A stretch of 64,000 nucleotides of DNA, taken from contig NZ_JAUSZA010000001.1 in NCBI RefSeq assembly GCF_030817215.1, forward strand, positions 4,190,501 to 4,254,500. Direction: 5' to 3'. Below are positions 18,140 through 26,873 of this stretch, piece after piece. The DNA is from Paenibacillus sp. V4I3. Its GTDB lineage: Bacteria; Bacillota; Bacilli; Paenibacillales; NBRC-103111. The notes beneath the pieces were generated by a model that saw only the letters and a list, made by a program, of their open reading frames with translations, was not told the DNA's origin and did no database searches. Positions within the stretch are counted from its first letter, which is position 1, and each line of letters begins with the position of its first letter. The position numbers and the translations under genes were made by a program.

Positions 18140-18200
18140 TAATTTGTCGAAATTCAGGTATAATAGTGAAGAGCTGATATAAATGGTTTGGAGTGGTGTT

Positions 18201-19655
18201 ATGGACTGGCTATCGCATGTACTAACTGTCGTTTTTGTGATCAATATTTTACTCGCCATAACGGTTGTGTTCTTAGAACGCCGAAATGTGGCGGCAACTT
18301 GGTCATGGCTCATGGTGCTCTTATTCATTCCGATTCTCGGATTCCTGCTCTACGTGATGCTCGGACAAAATTTGAGCCGCAGAAAGCTTTATAAATGGAA
18401 CCGCCGTATGCTGGAAAGAGTGCAAACCGTCATTTCAGAGCAGCGGGAACAGCTGATCGACGGGACGCTGCCCTATATTGATCCAATGGTAAGTCAATAT
18501 CGAGATTTGATTTATCTGAATGTCGCAACGAATGATGCGTTCCTCACGCAAGATAATGGCGTACATATTTTCACAGACGGTGTGGCTAAATTCAGTGATT
18601 TACTGATGAAAATAGAAGCTGCTGAGTCCCATATACATATGCAGTATTATATCGTTAAGAATGATTCGTTGGGTCAGAAGATCATGGAAGCTCTCACGAG
18701 GAAAGCGGAGCAGGGTGTCCATGTTAAATTCTTATATGACGATATTGGCTCAAGGTCCTTGAAGGATTCCTTTTTTCGTGATTTCCTAAAGGCTGGCGGG
18801 CAAAAAGCCGCATTTTTCCCATCGCGAATTCCATTTCTTAACTATCGGGTAAATTATCGCAATCATCGTAAATTGGTCATCATTGATGGACAGATTGGCT
18901 ACATGGGTGGATTCAATGTTGGTAATGAATATCTGGGTTTAGACCCGAGATTTGGGTACTGGCGAGATACACACCTTCGTTTAACTGGAAGCGTTGTTCG
19001 CGCTTTGCAGTCTAGATTTATTCTGGATTGGAACTTAGCATCCGTGCAGCAAATGGAAGTTGAACCGGAGTATTTTCCCGATAATACGGAAGCCAATAGC
19101 CTGGAACAGGTGCCCATGCAAATTGTGGCAAGTGGACCCAATGAAGCATGGCCGCATTTCGTGTATACATTCCTAAAAATGATTCACATGGCGAAGTGCA
19201 GAATCCTCTTGCAGACTCCTTATTTTATCCCTGAAGAAAGTATGTTGAATGCGCTGCGCATTGCTGCTCTATCAGGCATTGACGTTAGAATCATGATCCC
19301 TGAGAAAGCAGATCATTTGTTTGTTCATTGGGCTTCTTTGTATTATGTAGGAGAATTGCTGCGAGCTGGAGTGAAATGCTACTTATATGATCAAGGCTTT
19401 CTTCATGCGAAAACGATCATCGTCGATGGGCAGGTTGCCTCTGTTGGGACGGCCAACTTCGATATTCGCAGCCTCCGGCTTAATTTCGAGACTAACGCCT
19501 TGATGTATCATGCGGAGACGGCGAAGAAGCTGGAAAATACGTTCTGGAAGGATATGGAGGGCTGTATGGAGTTGACGTTAGAGGAATATGATAAGCGTTC
19601 CTTACGGATTCGGTTTCTGGAGTCCATATCGAAATTGGTTTCTCCCATATTGTAA
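18201..19655 (+). CDS. cls: Cardiolipin synthase
   Basis: A 484-aa phospholipase D superfamily enzyme that joins two phosphatidylglycerols into cardiolipin. Two N-terminal membrane helices (about residues 3-23 and 32-54) are followed by two HKD motifs: HRKLVIIDGQIGYMGGFN and HAKTIIVDGQVASVGTANFD. ATG at 18201 is preferred over 18183 because GGAGTGG lies 5-8 bases before it, and it gives the length usual for Bacillus Cls. A TATAAT (18159-18164) lies upstream but without a good -35. A bidirectional terminator follows. Confidence 0.93.
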   Translation: MDWLSHVLTVVFVINILLAITVVFLERRNVAATWSWLMVLLFIPILGFLLYVMLGQNLSRRKLYKWNRRMLERVQTVISEQREQLIDGTLPYIDPMVSQYRDLIYLNVATNDAFLTQDNGVHIFTDGVAKFSDLLMKIEAAESHIHMQYYIVKNDSLGQKIMEALTRKAEQGVHVKFLYDDIGSRSLKDSFFRDFLKAGGQKAAFFPSRIPFLNYRVNYRNHRKLVIIDGQIGYMGGFNVGNEYLGLDPRFGYWRDTHLRLTGSVVRALQSRFILDWNLASVQQMEVEPEYFPDNTEANSLEQVPMQIVASGPNEAWPHFVYTFLKMIHMAKCRILLQTPYFIPEESMLNALRIAALSGIDVRIMIPEKADHLFVHWASLYYVGELLRAGVKCYLYDQGFLHAKTIIVDGQVASVGTANFDIRSLRLNFETNALMYHAETAKKLENTFWKDMEGCMELTLEEYDKRSLRIRFLESISKLVSPIL

Positions 19656-19675
19656 GTGAAGGCGTAGCCTATGAA

Positions 19676-19727
19676 AAAAAAGGATATCCAATCATTTCTT
19701 GAGAAAGAAAGATTGAATATCCTTTTT
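19676..19727. terminator. Bidirectional terminator between cls and the VOC gene
   Basis: AAAAAGGATATCCAATC pairs with GATTGAATATCCTTTTT (one wobble), with a secondary hairpin in the loop. A-run and T-run on opposite sides allow it to serve both converging genes. Confidence 0.8.
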
Positions 19728-19746
19728 GTATTGTTAAAAAGGTTAA

Positions 19747-20175
19747 TTAATAAACCGATTCACCATTGTCATAGTTAAACTGCCATTGAATGCCGAATTT
19801 ATCCTCTAGGCTGCCGTAGCATTTGCTCCAGAATGTTTCTTGAAGTTCCATGCCTACTTTGCCGCCTTCTTTCAACTTATGGAAGGCTGACTTCACTTCA
19901 TCGATATCCTTACTCACTAAGGAAAGGCTAATGTTGTTACCAGCAACGAAAGGCATTCCCGGGAAAACATCGGAGAACATAACTGTACTTCCAGAAATGC
20001 TAAGGCGTGCATGCATAACTAAATTTTTGGCTTCCTCAGGAAGAGGAAAGGATGGGTCGGGTGGAGTATCTCCAAAGGTCATGATTTGTGGCTTGTCTAG
20101 TCCAAATACTTCTGCGTAATACTCAATGACTTCACGAGTGTTTCCATTAAAATTAAGATATACATCAATAGCCAT
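19747..20175 (-). CDS. VOC (glyoxalase-fold) family protein, PhnB-like
   Basis: A 142-aa protein of the vicinal oxygen chelate superfamily, PhnB/3-demethylubiquinone-methyltransferase-like group. It shows a beta-alpha-beta-beta-beta pattern twice: AIDVYLNFNGNTREVIEYYAEVFG at the start and ISLSLVSKDIDEVKSAFHKLKEGG in the second half, with the typical ending YGSLEDKFGIQWQFNY. The metal ligands of true glyoxalase I are not evident, so no reaction is assigned. Start ATG at 20175 has AAGGAG 8 bases upstream; the longer frame to 20184 overlaps that ribosome site. Confidence 0.88.
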   Translation of the reverse strand: MAIDVYLNFNGNTREVIEYYAEVFGLDKPQIMTFGDTPPDPSFPLPEEAKNLVMHARLSISGSTVMFSDVFPGMPFVAGNNISLSLVSKDIDEVKSAFHKLKEGGKVGMELQETFWSKCYGSLEDKFGIQWQFNYDNGESVY

Positions 20176-20363
20176 TAAATTCACTCCTTAGATTAAGTGG
20201 TCTATCATTTCCATATTGTAACATTTAGCTGTTCTAAAACCAATATACCTGCGGATGAACAAATATAAAAATTATATGAATGAAATGGTTTGATGTATTC
20301 GAAGTTCTAATAGGTTATGGAGCAAAGTAGGAAGTAAAAAAAAATTAAAGGAGATGAGATTAT

Positions 20364-20396
20364 TTGACAACTATTTTGATAATGATTATCATAATC
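20364..20396 (+). promoter_or_regulatory. Fur-box-controlled promoter
   Basis: A perfect TTGACA (20364-20369), 17-base spacer and TATCAT (20387-20392) form a strong promoter. GATAATGATTATCATAATC (20378-20396) matches the classic 19-bp Fur consensus at 17 of 19 positions and covers the spacer end and the -10. This is the expected design for iron repression. The gene it drives is a broken FhuF-like remnant. Confidence 0.8.
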
Positions 20397-20433
20397 AATA
20401 GAATCTTATCCTAAACGTCAGGAGATCGTGCAT

Positions 20434-20711
20434 ATGTTCGCCTTTGATCCAAGCATTATGCAAAACCGCCATCGTATTTGGCAGGGGACGACAGTCAGGA
20501 ATCCCAATACTTATGGTTCGGAGAGAAAGCGGAAAATCCGCTTATTTGCCGTTTTCGTCAGGTCAAAATTCCGATGCATGACGACCGGCATATTTTGCTG
20601 CGTGAAAAATGCTGTCTGAATTACTGCTTACCCGGCGGTGATCGATACTGCTACACCTGTCCGCTAATTACAGACGAGCGCCGTATCGAGAAATATTTAG
20701 CAGCGCATTAG
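20434..20711 (+). pseudogene. FhuF-like siderophore iron reductase, truncated and frameshifted remnant
   Basis: The 3' part encodes ENPLICRFRQVKIPM, then REKCCLNYCLPGGDRYCYTCP, the C-terminal CC-x10-C-x2-C-type cysteine motif that binds the 2Fe-2S cluster in FhuF-like ferric-siderophore reductases. An ATG at 20434 with AGGAG upstream opens a different frame (MFAFDPSIMQNRHRIWQG). Reading must shift between about 20480 and 20515 to join it to the cysteine part, where the second frame gives SQYLWFGEKAENP. Even joined, only about 90 residues exist against roughly 250 in intact family members. A sequencing error could explain the frameshift but not the missing N-terminal domain. Confidence 0.7.
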
Positions 20712-20767
20712 GCAGAGAAAAGCTTACATATGCTCGCTCAGGAAAACTTAACTGAAAGCAGATTGAG

Positions 20768-20800
20768 GAGAGAAACTGACGCAAGTCGTTCTCTTTTTTT
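20768..20800 (+). terminator. Terminator after the FhuF remnant
   Basis: An imperfect GAGAGAA...TTCTCT stem with a GAC-GCAA-GTC top is followed by seven T. Confidence 0.7.
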
Positions 20801-20837
20801 GTGCGTGCTGATACTTAGTTTTAATTAATAATAACTT

Positions 20838-20988
20838 TATAGTGCCACGGCCTTTATCTGCTATGCGCACTGTTCAAGAATATCGTTTATTTGCAAAATC
20901 ACGATATGAAACAGGGGATTACACACACATCGGATTATATGATAAGAATTAAGAAGGGAAACCACATCGCAAGAAGATGTGGTTTTTT
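20838..20988 (+). ncRNA. Possible small RNA ending in an orphan terminator
   Basis: AACCACATC-GCAAGAA-GATGTGGTT followed by TTTT (20959-20988) is a textbook terminator with no gene in front of it; the previous terminator lies only 170 bases upstream. A TATAGT (20838-20843) with a weak TTAGTT 17 bases before could start a transcript of about 140 bases. No open frame of merit lies inside. The rest of 20712-21080 shows nothing else recognisable. Confidence 0.3.
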
Positions 20989-21090
20989 CGCAGCATATAT
21001 CTATTCTCATACAAATTATTGTGAAAGATTGTCGATCATTACCGTTCTGAGCGAAAAACGGAATCCGGCTAAGCTGCGGAAATGAGTTTA

Positions 21091-21119
21091 TTGCGGGAGT
21101 TTCTCCGCCTCATTATAGT
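21091..21119 (+). promoter_or_regulatory. Promoter of the beta-helix gene, duplicated block copy 1
   Basis: TTGCGG (21091-21096), 17 bases, TATAGT (21114-21119). The preceding block 21053-21090 (ACGGAAT, then TAAGC, then GAAATGAGTTTATTGC) is nearly repeated at 25752-25790 before the transporter operon. Confidence 0.6.
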
Positions 21120-21199
21120 GTATATGTTGAAGGAGTGATGTTAGTCAGCAGTGAAATGACAGCGCATTCAATGAAACAAATACGGAGGAGGAAGATTGA

Positions 21200-24100
21200 A
21201 TGAAGTATATGCGCAGCAAGGGAAGAAAGAGTTGGGTCTCGGCCATCGTGACAGCCGTTATGTTACTCGGCATATGGCTCCCCCTGCTTCCGGCTCCTGT
21301 CGCTAAGGCGGCTGTGGGTTTAGGAACGACTTATTACGTCGATGCGACCTTAGGTGACGACAGTCATTCCGGAACGAGTGAAGGCGCAGCCTGGAAGACG
21401 CTGGAGAAGGTAAATGTCACCGTATTTCAGCCGGGAGATAACGTCCTGCTGAAGGCTGGTGACAGTTGGGACGGCCAGTTGTGGCCCAAAGGCTCGGGGA
21501 GTGGAGGACAGCCGATTGTTATTGACAAATACGGGGCCGGAAGCAAGCCGAAAATTAATGGTAAAGGCTTGATAAATGATGCGGTTCGTCTGTTCAATCA
21601 GTCCTACTGGGAAGTTCACAATTTGGATATCTCCAACGCGAAGCCGTCTACCGCCACACCAGGCGAAAATTTGGGCGATTATCGCGGAATTCATGTATCT
21701 GGGGATCTGGGCGGAGAGCTTCACTATTTTCGCATCATCGGTGTTGATGTTCATGATGTGACCGGCGAAATCAACTGGATCAGCGGAACACAGCCAAACC
21801 CGCCGGAGCCGGGCATCCGCTTTAAAACGGGCTGGGACGGGTCAAAAAAAACAGGCGGAATCGTATTTGATACAACGGTACCGGATCTGTTGAATCCGCC
21901 AGGTCAAGCGACGGTGATCAATGACGTCATCATTGAAAACTCAACGATCAAAAATACGTCGTTTGCAGGCATCATTTTTAAACAATATACCGGTGACGAT
22001 AAAGATGAGAATGGAAACAGTATGGCGACGGCCACCGGTTGGGGGACGAGGGTGAACGCCTCTGATCCTAAATTTACGCCACATACGAATATTGTGATCC
22101 GGAATAATTTCATTACCCAGGAGGGTACCGCTTTTGGCTGCAATGGTATGTACTTGACCAATATTCGTGGCGGCGTCGTGGAGAAAAATGTCGTATACCG
22201 AACAGGAACCTCAGGGATTGAGGCCTATTATGCGGACGATATTGTCATTCAATACAATGAAGTATATGAAACGCAGCAGAAGGCTGGCGGCGCCGACTCG
22301 AACGGAATCGATCCGGACAAAGGCACGACCAACATCCTCATCCAATATAACTATGTCCACGATAACGGCGACGGCATTCTCATCTGCCAATTTGTTTTCG
22401 GAAATACGGTAATCCGTTATAACGTTATTAAAAGCAATACCCGTTATCCGATCTATTTGCATTCGGATACGGCCGCCGTTGCGGAGGTGTATAACAATAC
22501 GATTTACAACGATAAAAGCAATTACTTGATTTATGGCTACGGCAGTTCGCTAAATGCGAAATATCATATACGGAATAACAACATATTTTCAACGCGGTCC
22601 AGTGCCACGCTGACGACAAGCAGCACCATTAATTACGAAAATAACAACTACTATGGAGCGTCATTGCAAATTCCAGCGAGCGATACATTGGCGCTTCAGG
22701 TGGACCCGAAGTTCGTCAGTACGACTGTAGGCCCTTCCGGAACGGTTGAATCAGGGCCAAGGCTAGACTCGGCGCTAGGATTCCGTTCACAATCGGGCGC
22801 CATGACGATCAACTCAGGCCTACCGATGGCTAATCACGGGGGGAAGGATTACACGGGAAATGAGCTATATAACGGACAGTCGGATATTGGAGCTTTCGAG
22901 TACTATACATCGGAAGGCTCTCTGACAGAATCCGTGAACGGAAAGGTAAAGGACGGAGCCGGCAAGCCCGTGGCGGGGGCCACCATAACCTTGATGAGCA
23001 GCGGAATGACTTATACGGCCTTGAGTGATGCCAAAGGGTACTACTTTATATCCAATCTTCCGTTTGGGAACAATTTAACGCTTACTGCGGAAAAGCATGG
23101 TTACAGCGCCGGATCGGCGATTATCTCCATACAACCGCCAAGTACGACGACACAAGACTTAATCATAACCTCGGCAAGTCCGTTTGGCGGGCTAACGGGA
23201 CAAATACTTGATGAACGGGCGAACCCGTTAGTGGCAGCGGCGGTTATCGTCAAGTATGGAACGGAAACGATCGCATCCGGCATATCCGGCAGCGACGGAG
23301 TCTTCCAAATCGACCAAGTTCCAATTGGAGAAAATTATACCGTCATCATCTCCAGGACAGACTACCGAAATACGGAACGAAAGAATGTTAGCGTTTCGCC
23401 AGCCAGCGTGACTGACCTGAAAAAGCTGCTTGTGGCAAGCAACACGATCGATGTTCTGCACGATCATACGTTTAATCTCCTGGCGACAGGAGCGATGATT
23501 CCGGGAGACAGCCTAACCGTAAGCACTAGCGGTGGCAAGGTCGAAGTAGTCGAGCTTCCCAGCGCAGAAGATAAGAGTGTGAAGCTGACACGAACGACAA
23601 ACAGCGGCAGCACCAGTCTGGCGCAAACCTTTGCCGCTCCGCTGAAAGGGTTCGTGACCATCGAGGCGGATGTCATGCGAAACGATCCTTACGTCTCCGG
23701 CAACAACTGGTTTGGCGTGCCGTATGTATACGGCAGCACCAGCAGCACTAGTCCAGGTATCAGTGCTGCTCTCAGTAAAAACAAAATCAGGGCATACAAA
23801 GGAACATCCGACACCGAGCTCATGGATTATGCCCTTGGCCGATGGTATAACATCCGGATGGTCGTCAATACCGTCAATCAGACCTTTGATTTGTATATCG
23901 ACGGGATTCTCAAGTTCGACGATGCTAATTTCCGCCGAGATATGCCGGACATTACCAGAGTTGATTTCTATGCGAACAGCTCCAACTATGGCAGCGTTCA
24001 TATCGATAACGTACGTATTACTCAAGGTATCGGTTATGCCAAAAATGATGCGTCCTTGGTTACGCTGACGAGCAGCGGAAGCGTATTAAACCGTTTGAAC

Positions 24101-25666
24101 GAAACGGAATTTGCTGTCGAAGTCCCAAGCGCTGTGGAAAGCGTGACGCTCACGCCAACGGCGAGCAGTCCTTTCGCAAGGTCAATCCTGGTCAATGGAA
24201 TCCCTACGGCCAGCGGAACATCATCGGCTGAGATTCACTTAACTGGTGATCAGACCATCATCCCAGTAGTCGTCACGGCGGAAGATGGAGCGACGAAGCT
24301 ATCCTATAAAGTCACAGTCAACCGATTTTCGCCTGCAATGGATTCTTCGTTAAAGCAGCTGACTGTCAGTTCCGGCACGTTAACGCCTTCATTTGATAAA
24401 GACGTAACCAGTTACTCGGTAAGTGCTGCTTATGAAACGGAATATGTAACCGTCACGCCAACAGCTAGCTACGAGTTTGCGGACATTACCATAAAGGGCC
24501 GTTCCGTTAGCAGCGGTCAACCAGCGGCACCGATTGCCATTGCCGAGGGGGATAATGCCATTGAGGTCGTCGTTTTTTCGGCGGACGGGACAGCCATCAC
24601 CACGTATACCGTGATCGTGAAGCGGGCGTTAAATCCTTACGGCCAGCTGACCGGCATCGTAAAAGATTCGGAGGGTCGCATTCTTTCCGGGGCTGAGGTC
24701 GTGCTAAACTCCGGAGACGGCAGTTTGCGCAGTACGACGTCCGATCAGAATGGAATCTATTTGTTTGGCGACGTAATACCGGCGACAAATTATTCGGTTA
24801 CCGCATCTAAACCGGGTTACGACAGCGCTGCGGTTAGCGGGATTGCGGTAGCCCGCGCTCAATCGACGACAGTAAGCGTCTTGACGCTGGCCAGCCCTCC
24901 GCCCGTGCTCACGGTGGATCAAAGCGGCGGTACCATCCGTTCAGCATCGATTGACATTTCCGGTAAGCTGGATAGCCCGGCTGCCGTTACGATCAATGGC
25001 ATCATCGTTCCTGTAGCGGCAGACCTGAGCTTCACATCTGCGCTTGAGCTGCAGCAGGGAGCTAATCCGATTGTGATCGAGGCGATCGCCGCTTCCGGAA
25101 AGAAGGCCGTTCCGATTGTACTGAATTACTTCGTCGATTCGATCGTCCCGGTTGTCAAACTGAATCAAACAAGCGGTACGGTTAGGGAAGCAGTATATGT
25201 TCTCTCAGGTGCTGTCAGCGAGCTATCCACCATAAAGCTTAATGGTGTAGAGTTGGTCGTTACGGGTGAATTGAGCTTTGAAACCAACGTCACACTTCAT
25301 CCCGGAGATAACACATTCGTGATTCAAGCGGTAGACCTTGTCGGAAATACCTCCGAAGTAGTGATCCTTCATCTCGTTCTGGATACAGCCCCGCCTGTCA
25401 TTGTACTAAATATGCCTGGCCCCAAAACGGGCAACCATTATAACATAGATAAGAGCCTACTAACGGTCACTGGCCGGATTAACGAACCAGGAGCCGTCTA
25501 TGTGAACGGGATGCGCGCTGTGGTTCAGGCAGATCTCACATTTACCGCCAGCGTTCCGCTGAAACCGGGTATGAATCAAATTCAGGTAACAGTTTACGAT
25601 TTGGCAGGGAATGCAGCAGATCCCGTTGGCTATAACGTAGTTCCCTCGAACGGAAAGCCTGAATAA
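21200..25666 (+). CDS. Large secreted beta-helix protein with carboxypeptidase-regulatory and Ig-like repeats
   Basis: A 1488-aa exported protein. A signal peptide with AVMLLGIWLPLLPAP core ends near AKAA (about residue 38). Residues 45-570 form a right-handed parallel beta-helix, opening with TTYYVDATLGDDSHSGTSEGAAW as in PL9/GH-like polysaccharide enzymes and rich in N-V-I-x-N coils. Carboxypeptidase-regulatory-like domains follow (VNGKVKDGAGKPVAGATITL, LTGQILDERANPLVAAAVIV and one near residue 1150), with a LamG-like concanavalin domain between (about 755-940). Two cadherin-like sandwich domains (around LKQLTVSSGTLTPSFD) come next. Three Ig-like repeats with VTINGI/IKLNGV/VYVNGM cores end the protein. 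No SLH or LPXTG anchor is seen. The substrate is probably a plant polysaccharide; catalytic residues could not be fixed. Confidence 0.88.
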   Translation: MKYMRSKGRKSWVSAIVTAVMLLGIWLPLLPAPVAKAAVGLGTTYYVDATLGDDSHSGTSEGAAWKTLEKVNVTVFQPGDNVLLKAGDSWDGQLWPKGSGSGGQPIVIDKYGAGSKPKINGKGLINDAVRLFNQSYWEVHNLDISNAKPSTATPGENLGDYRGIHVSGDLGGELHYFRIIGVDVHDVTGEINWISGTQPNPPEPGIRFKTGWDGSKKTGGIVFDTTVPDLLNPPGQATVINDVIIENSTIKNTSFAGIIFKQYTGDDKDENGNSMATATGWGTRVNASDPKFTPHTNIVIRNNFITQEGTAFGCNGMYLTNIRGGVVEKNVVYRTGTSGIEAYYADDIVIQYNEVYETQQKAGGADSNGIDPDKGTTNILIQYNYVHDNGDGILICQFVFGNTVIRYNVIKSNTRYPIYLHSDTAAVAEVYNNTIYNDKSNYLIYGYGSSLNAKYHIRNNNIFSTRSSATLTTSSTINYENNNYYGASLQIPASDTLALQVDPKFVSTTVGPSGTVESGPRLDSALGFRSQSGAMTINSGLPMANHGGKDYTGNELYNGQSDIGAFEYYTSEGSLTESVNGKVKDGAGKPVAGATITLMSSGMTYTALSDAKGYYFISNLPFGNNLTLTAEKHGYSAGSAIISIQPPSTTTQDLIITSASPFGGLTGQILDERANPLVAAAVIVKYGTETIASGISGSDGVFQIDQVPIGENYTVIISRTDYRNTERKNVSVSPASVTDLKKLLVASNTIDVLHDHTFNLLATGAMIPGDSLTVSTSGGKVEVVELPSAEDKSVKLTRTTNSGSTSLAQTFAAPLKGFVTIEADVMRNDPYVSGNNWFGVPYVYGSTSSTSPGISAALSKNKIRAYKGTSDTELMDYALGRWYNIRMVVNTVNQTFDLYIDGILKFDDANFRRDMPDITRVDFYANSSNYGSVHIDNVRITQGIGYAKNDASLVTLTSSGSVLNRLNETEFAVEVPSAVESVTLTPTASSPFARSILVNGIPTASGTSSAEIHLTGDQTIIPVVVTAEDGATKLSYKVTVNRFSPAMDSSLKQLTVSSGTLTPSFDKDVTSYSVSAAYETEYVTVTPTASYEFADITIKGRSVSSGQPAAPIAIAEGDNAIEVVVFSADGTAITTYTVIVKRALNPYGQLTGIVKDSEGRILSGAEVVLNSGDGSLRSTTSDQNGIYLFGDVIPATNYSVTASKPGYDSAAVSGIAVARAQSTTVSVLTLASPPPVLTVDQSGGTIRSASIDISGKLDSPAAVTINGIIVPVAADLSFTSALELQQGANPIVIEAIAASGKKAVPIVLNYFVDSIVPVVKLNQTSGTVREAVYVLSGAVSELSTIKLNGVELVVTGELSFETNVTLHPGDNTFVIQAVDLVGNTSEVVILHLVLDTAPPVIVLNMPGPKTGNHYNIDKSLLTVTGRINEPGAVYVNGMRAVVQADLTFTASVPLKPGMNQIQVTVYDLAGNAADPVGYNVVPSNGKPE

Positions 25667-25680
25667 CTATGCTCCTTATG

Positions 25681-25718
25681 AAGAATGCCCGGATACTTTT
25701 TCCGGGCGTTCTTTTTTG
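25681..25718 (+). terminator. Terminator after the beta-helix gene
   Basis: AAGAATGCCCGGA pairs with TCCGGGCGTTCTT around ACTTTT and is followed by a T run. Confidence 0.85.
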
Positions 25719-25786
25719 CTTGATGCCTCAAAAAAGCCCGTCAGTTCAAGGAAACGGAATGAGGTTAAGCAGCTGAAATGAGTTTA

Positions 25787-25815
25787 TTGCAGGTCTCTAC
25801 ATGCCTCGGTATAGT
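25787..25815 (+). promoter_or_regulatory. Promoter of the first CUT1 transporter operon, duplicated block copy 2
   Basis: TTGCAG (25787-25792), 17 bases, TATAGT (25810-25815). The upstream block ACGGAATGAGGTTAAGC...GAAATGAGTTTATTGC repeats the block before the beta-helix gene, so one regulator probably controls both. Confidence 0.6.
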
Positions 25816-25900
25816 GTTGTTGACCGACCCGAAAGACAAGGGCAATGGGGACGGAAGCTGCAGCGACCGCCCGAGAAAGACACCGAAGGAAGTGATGCAT

Positions 25901-26860
25901 ATGGAGAGGAACCCAGCTCAAACGACAGCCTCGCAGCCAAGTCGGGCGCTGGTTAAACGACGGCGGATATCCGGATTGTTGCAGGATTACCAGCTGTATT
26001 TACTGATGCTACTGCCGATTTTGTATTTTATTATCTTTAAATACGTTCCGATGTACGGAGTGGCAATCGCATTCAAAGACTTTAACATTTTTCAAGGCAT
26101 CCTTGGGAGTGAATGGGTGGGGTTCGATAACTTTCGCCAGCTGTTTGCGATGAGCCAGTTTTATCAGGTCGTCCGCAATACGCTGCTGCTCAATTTACTA
26201 GACCTCGCGTTTTCGTTTCCGGCACCGATCATCCTCGCGATTTTACTTAACGAGCTTCGGGTTGCCTGGTTTAAAAAAGCGGCACAAACGATTTTGTACT
26301 TGCCGCACTTTATTTCCTGGGTCATTATCGGCGGACTTGTTTATCAGATGTTTTCCAACACGGGCGGACTCGTCAACAACCTGGTCAATTCCCTCGGGTT
26401 CGAGTCGATCCCGTTCTTGACAGATAAAAACAACTGGGTGCTCGTCTACCTAGGTACAGGAATTTGGCAAAGTGCTGGCTGGGGTACGATCATTTACCTC
26501 GCTGCACTAACCGGAATTAACAAAGAGCTTTATGAAGCGTCAGACGTGGATGGAGCAGGGCGGCTCAAAAAAATATGGCACATTACGCTGCCGGGAATTC
26601 GTTCGACCATCGTGGTCATGCTGATCATGCAGCTCGGACATATTATGACCATCGGCTTCGAACGGCCTTTCGTGATGGGCAACCCGCTAGTAATGGATTA
26701 TGCAGAAGTCATCAGTACGTTTGTTTATAAGGCCGGTCTCCAATCGGCGCAATTCTCGATTGCGACTGCGATGGGCTTGTTCCAAGCCTTAGTCGGACTG
26801 ATCTTCGTCATTGGGGCGAACACGATCGCGAAGCGCTTCGGTGAGCAAGGCATATGGTAA
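25901..26860 (+). CDS. CUT1 sugar ABC transporter permease (LplB-like)
   Basis: A 319-aa inner-membrane permease for oligosaccharide import. After a basic N-terminus (LVKRRRISGLLQDYQLYLLMLLP) there are six membrane helices. The EAA loop that contacts the ATPase is EASDVDGAGRLKKIWHITLPGI. The opening sequence and KYVPMYGVAIAFKDFN identify the LplB/YtcP-type subgroup typical of Paenibacillus. ATG at 25901 has AAGGAAG 8 bases upstream; the frame is open back to 25778, but that part covers the promoter. It pairs with the next permease. No ATPase gene is nearby, so a shared MsmX-type ATPase is inferred. Confidence 0.92.
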   Translation: MERNPAQTTASQPSRALVKRRRISGLLQDYQLYLLMLLPILYFIIFKYVPMYGVAIAFKDFNIFQGILGSEWVGFDNFRQLFAMSQFYQVVRNTLLLNLLDLAFSFPAPIILAILLNELRVAWFKKAAQTILYLPHFISWVIIGGLVYQMFSNTGGLVNNLVNSLGFESIPFLTDKNNWVLVYLGTGIWQSAGWGTIIYLAALTGINKELYEASDVDGAGRLKKIWHITLPGIRSTIVVMLIMQLGHIMTIGFERPFVMGNPLVMDYAEVISTFVYKAGLQSAQFSIATAMGLFQALVGLIFVIGANTIAKRFGEQGIW

Positions 26861-26873
26861 GGAGGAAGCCGGC

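Noticed and set aside
20891-21085. 64-aa open frame before the beta-helix gene
   Set aside because: It runs through a clear terminator hairpin and has no ribosome site.
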